This document shows positions 35,277 to 64,000 of a DNA stretch of 64,000 nt, piece after piece. The stretch spans positions 33,151,479-33,215,478 of the forward strand of contig NW_020954550.1 of NCBI RefSeq assembly GCF_900497805.2. The letters run 5' to 3'. How positions within the stretch are numbered: position 1 is the stretch's first letter; each line of letters starts with the position of its first letter. The notes beneath the pieces were generated by a model. That model saw nothing but the letters and a program-made list of their open reading frames with translations, was not told the origin of the DNA and made no database searches. Position numbers and translations under genes: made by a program. This DNA comes from Vombatus ursinus (Eukaryota > Chordata > Mammalia > Diprotodontia > Vombatidae).

Positions 35277-35614
35277 AAAAGCACTACTTCTCTTGGGTGG
35301 ATTTCTTGCTTATCCTCACGTTGAGCACTTTAAGGCAAGGTGACCTATGTACCATGAAATGATATTTCTTAATGTCTTTGGGTGCATAATAAGAGCAAGT
35401 TCATGAATTCCTTTGTTTTTATCTACATAAGGAGAAACTGTCAGTTATCTTTACATTTGGTTGCATTTTTTGTCTTCTGATTTTGTTTATCAGAATAATA
35501 TCAACAGTGATGTAGTTAATTCTTCAGTTATTTGGTCATTGGAGAAATATTTCAAATTTTGAATACCAACAATGAAATTTTGGATATCAACAATTAAGTT
35601 AATATTTATTTATT

Positions 35615-35862
35615 GCTGTTGAGTTGTTTTCAGTCATGTCTGACTCTTCGTGATCCCAGTTAGGGTTTCTTGGCAAAGGTACTGAAGTAGTTTGCCATTT
35701 CCTCCTCCAGCTCATTTTACAGATGAGAAAACTGAGGCAAATAGAGTTAAATGCCTTGCTTAAGGTCACACAGTTAGTAAGCTTCTGAAGTCAGATTTGA
35801 ACTCAGGAAGATGAGTCTTCCTGACTTCAGGCCCCTATCCACTGTGCCACCTAGCTTCCCTT
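35615..35862 (-). repeat. Long marsupial CORE-SINE, antisense
   Basis: It has GTCATGTCTGACTCTTCGTG, GGGTTTCTTGGCAAAGG, AGGTCACACAGTTAGTAAGC and GAACTCAGGAAGATGAGTC, ending CCACCTAGCTTCCC. Confidence 0.85.
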
Positions 35863-35869
35863 AAAACGT

Positions 35870-36205
35870 GTGTCATTCCAAATCCAAAGGACTTATGATG
35901 AAAAATGTTATCCATCCCCAGAGAAAGAATTGATGGCATCTGAATACAGATTGAAGCATACATTTTTACTTTATTTTTCTCGAGGGGTGTTTTTTTGGTT
36001 TATGTTTTCTTTCATAACATGACTACTATGGAAATGTTTTGCATGACTACACATGTATAATTGCTTGCCTTCTCAATAGAGGTGGGGAGGTGGGGAGGAA
36101 GGATGGGAGAGAATTTGGAACTCAAAGTTTTAAAAACAAATGTTAAAAATTGTTTTTACATGTAATTGGGGAAAAATAAAATCCCAAATAAATAAATGAA
36201 GTTTT
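35870..36205 (+). mobile_element. LINE 3' end (marsupial L1-like 3' UTR), copy 2
   Basis: It is homologous to 5850-6150 (TATGGAAATGTTTTGCATG, TTGCCTTCTCA) and ends TTTTTACATGTAATTGGGG followed by an AATAAA-rich tail. Confidence 0.65.
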
Positions 36206-36209
36206 AAGT

Positions 36210-37965
36210 GTGTCATTCTTAGCACCCTCTGCCTTATTTCCACCACTCCATTTTTATTATGGAAGCATAAGGGAGACACATGAGATTAAGACATTCTCTC
36301 CTTCTTTTGTTCCATGGTTTGTCATGGTTGAAAAATTCATCACCCAGTGGCCAACCTACTGGTGATGAGCCTCTTTGTCTTTAGCCATGTTGGTCCTCAG
36401 ACTTCAGACTCAATGTCGTGGCATTAGGACTGCACTGGAAACCTTTCTAATGTGGTGGACCTAGTCAGAGCTTTAACAACATTAGCATAGTCTTCAGTGA
36501 TTCCAGCTCCCCTCCACGCTATTAGGCATCAGAGTAGGATTTTATGGAGGAAGCTTCCCTATTAAATGTTAAATACTCCTGAATGGGAAAAAATGTACTT
36601 TTCCACAAAGATGGACTTTGCTTATTTCACAGGTTTGAATAAGTAAGATGGCATGGTGGATAGAGGGGTAGAGTAGAAAGAAAAATGATTCTCCTCATAT
36701 GAATAGGTATAGTGAAAGTGACCAGTCCTCTCTGGTCTTTTCCCAGCAACCTTTGTACTGAAAGTTCAATCAATAATGTCTGTTCATTGTTGCTTCAACA
36801 CATCTTCTTTACACCCCCAGGAAAACTAAACAACTGTAGGATGAGAATTAAACCAAGAGAACTGCTTCAAAACAGTAACCACATCCGCAAACCATCCCGG
36901 GCCACCTAGCCTGAAATATGTCTGAGAGATGTAACCCTTAGTAAACTTGTTGCAGCACTCACTAGCCTTTTCAACCAAACTTGCCTCTCAAAGAAAGTTT
37001 AATAAACAGAAACTTAGCATTAACTTTGGTGCAAAGAACATGTGTCAAGTTGTCTATGGTTATTCACATTCATTGATACCATGTTATAATCTCATTAACT
37101 AGTCTTATTTCTTAATTGAAAAAGCTTGCTCTTCTCCCCTGCAGAATGTAAGCACCTAAAGGGCAGATTCTGTTTTGTTTTTGCTCTTGTATCCCCAGGA
37201 CCTGTAGTTTCTCACGAACACTTGAGAAGTATTCATTGAATTTAATTAAATTGAATTGAATTGACACCTAAACTAGTAGGCTTATTCACATCACAGGTCA
37301 ATTAAAAAGAATTCTCTTAAGAATACGAAAGTTTAACTTTCATCAGTCACACTCTTGTTTAATAGAAGTGGAAAAATCCTTTGGCCACATGGCATAATAC
37401 CCCAAACTTCTGTTCTGCTCCTTCAAATATCTCTCCTTATAGGAGTCTTTCTGACTGGTTTACATATCATTTCTGTCTTGATTTAAATTGATTAACATTT
37501 CTCTATCAAAGAGACTTTTATATTTCCACATTGCTGACACATGTTCAGAAGGTAAAAGCTCATATCTATCAATTGAATATAAAACTGAATTTATTGTGGA
37601 AAATGCTGAAAAATCACAAATATTTTCATCTGGTTTCTATTTTGTAGGAAATCTAAAGTTTATCATTTTTATGTTTTCAGTACTTCCCGTCCTATCTTGG
37701 GCCTGAGTCACATTCTGAAAATAAGCTAGTTTCTTTGGGTGGCATTAACTAAGCTCTAGAATACATTTATTAAGCATTAAATATTTGTTGTTGAAAGTTC
37801 TCTGTTGGGTCTTGGGCTTGAGAGAGAGGGAGCATGTTCACTACCAGCCCACTGGGAAGCCATTATCATAGGATTTAGAACTATAAAGGAACTTAAGGAC
37901 TACCTACAGATCCATCAATCAATCCACAAACATTTATTAAGCATTTACTGACTAGGTACACAGCT
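36210..37965. other. Non-coding stretch with one L2 3' end
   Basis: An L2-type terminus lies at 37120-37265 (GCACCTAAAGGGCAGATTCT, TTGTATCCCCAGGACC). Searching by eye for the missing N-terminal MROH exons found nothing convincing. Confidence 0.5.
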
Positions 37966-37967
37966 AG

Positions 37968-38168
37968 ATGGTATAGTGGACAGAGTGCTAGGCCTGGAAT
38001 CAGGAAGACCCAAGTTCAAATCTGGCCTCAGACACTTATTGACTGTGTGACCCTGGGCAAGTCACTTAACCTTGTTTACCTCAGTTTTCTCACCTGTAAA
38101 ATGAGCTGGAGAAGGAAATGGCAAACCACTCCAGTATCTTTGCCAAGAAAATCCAAGTGAGGTCTCCC
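37968..38168 (+). repeat. Long marsupial CORE-SINE, sense, just upstream of the first recognised exon
   Basis: It has AGCTAGATGGTATAGTGGAC, AGTTCAAATCTGGCCTCAG, GGAGAAGGAAATGGCAAACC and CCAGTATCTTTGCCAAG. Confidence 0.85.
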
Positions 38169-38350
38169 AATCTACAAATATAAGCTATTGATTCCTAAGA
38201 ATATGTCAAGGAAGCAATGTAGAAACCTGAGAGTATTTTTTTTCTAGTGGAGATCAATAAGCATTGTTGTCAATATCTTAGTTCTGAATATCATCTAATT
38301 ATTATGATTTCACCATACTAGTTTCTATTTTCATACTTGTGTGTTCACAG

Positions 38351-63052
<24,702 letters not shown>

Positions 63053-63104
63053 GTGAGTGCGGTTTAACAAAGCAGGGGAGGAACATGTGGGGAAAACACT
63101 GGGA

Positions 63105-63275
63105 AGGAGTTCAAGGAAGTGGCTTTAAATCTCAGGTCTGTTGCCTATACTATGTATGGGACCATGGGGAAATCATTTAACCTTTCTGGACATTCATTTG
63201 ATCCCTTGAAAAAGAAAGGAAGAGAATTAGATGGTCGCTAAAATCTCTTTCAGTTTTAAATCCATGACTTCACAA
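63105..63275 (+). repeat. MIR-like SINE
   Basis: It has GGCTTTAAATCTCAGGTC, GGGGAAATCATTTAACC and AGATGGTCGCTAAAATCTC. Confidence 0.6.
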
Positions 63276-63474
63276 TCCTACATGGATATAAGCATCTGTA
63301 CCAAATTAATTTCGTTTGGTGTTACATAAATAGAATTGTCATTTGTACCAATAACACTGATTAAGAATTATTGTATCTATAGCCTAGTCAAGAGTGATGG
63401 GATCTTTCTCTCATCTACTTAATTAGTTTCACCTATAATAAATTAAGTTGCTCTACATAATTCTTATTTCAGGG

Positions 63475-64000
63475 TTTCATCATGGTGACCCTGGGATTAC
63501 CAAGGCTATGGCCAGTGGAGTGCAAACCCTGGCAGGTGCCACCAAACTTGAAAGGCTTTGCTTCAGGGCTTTGTGATAAGAGTATGAGCTTGGCATCCTT
63601 GTACCCAGCCACCTGAACCTAGATAAGCTATGTTTATCACCAGAGGATTGACTACCAAGAGGGGAATGGGTGCAATCATGATAGCTCATGAAGACTTTCT
63701 CCTAAGGCATAGATTTGAATCTGTGGAAAGAGGATCCACACCAATGAAATCACAGATCCTTGAAGTGATAGGAAGTATTAGTGAACAGTATAGGATGACT
63801 ACTAAAATAAATCAGTTAAGAACTCCAATCATGCTCATCATATCTCCAGAAGACTGATGGTAAAAAATGAGACCCACCTACTGGCAGGTGACAGGTTCAA
63901 TATGCAGAATGAGACACATCTGGGGACACAATGTGGAAATTTGCTTTACCAAACTATGCGTATTTATTGCAAGTTTTTTTTTTTTTGCAATGTGGTTGTG
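63475..64000 (+). other. Unclassified segment, probably repeat-derived, to the window end
   Basis: From TTTCAG at 63475 the sequence runs without a clear exon. ACCAATGAAATCACAGATCC at about 63742 resembles SINE tails elsewhere in the window. 63890-64000 (GAGACACATCTGGGGACACA, then a T-run) resembles a marsupial LINE 3' end. Confidence 0.4.

Overview
This is a mammalian nuclear window and almost certainly marsupial. It contains no prokaryotic-style genes, no rRNA or tRNA gene and no CRISPR array. Coding sequence occurs as short exons with GT/AG borders separated by kilobase introns, and the rest is dense, mostly decayed retroposon sequence. The marsupial call rests on the many copies of a tRNA-derived SINE whose body contains GCAGCTAGGTGGCGCAGTGG, longer CORE-SINE relatives, L1 5' and 3' ends of the marsupial type, a SINE ending in ACAAACAACAACA, and RTE-like LINE relics. 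The SINE 3' ends (CCCCAATTGCC or CCCATTGCC followed by A-rich tails) look more Australian (dasyurid, diprotodont or similar) than American, but that is inference.

Positions 1-38,350 have no convincing gene. They hold a 134-bp hAT-type MITE with an 8-bp target duplication, a long L2 relic with a recognisable reverse-transcriptase motif (787-2190), several copies of an unclassified long repeat, many MIR/THER1-like SINEs on both strands, two large inverted duplications (10.9/11.7 kb and 20.6/22.7 kb), an L1 ORF2 endonuclease relic (24.3-25.2 kb) containing an inverted patch, microsatellites, and an antisense RTE-like LINE with both endonuclease and reverse-transcriptase remnants (32.4-35.3 kb).

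Positions 38,351-63,052 carry one plus-strand gene. Thirteen exons join without a phase conflict into 1,449 coding bases (483 codons) of a maestro HEAT-like repeat (MROH) family protein, probably of the MROH2A/MROH2B type. Both ends lie outside what can be assigned. The first recognised exon corresponds to roughly residue 85 of the related MROH1 protein, and the last stops where the family continues for many hundred residues. The introns contain L1, CR1/L3-like and L2 relics, a second hAT MITE nested inside a CR1/L3-like relic, and five SINEs that lie in gene-sense orientation; four of these have clear target-site duplications. A 129-bp segment at 54,626-54,754 has both splice signals and keeps the frame, so it may be an unrecorded 43-residue cassette exon.

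No multi-gene system or novel mobile system is evident. The points worth a second look are the possible cassette exon, the unclassified inverted and direct repeat families, and the nested or rearranged LINE structures.
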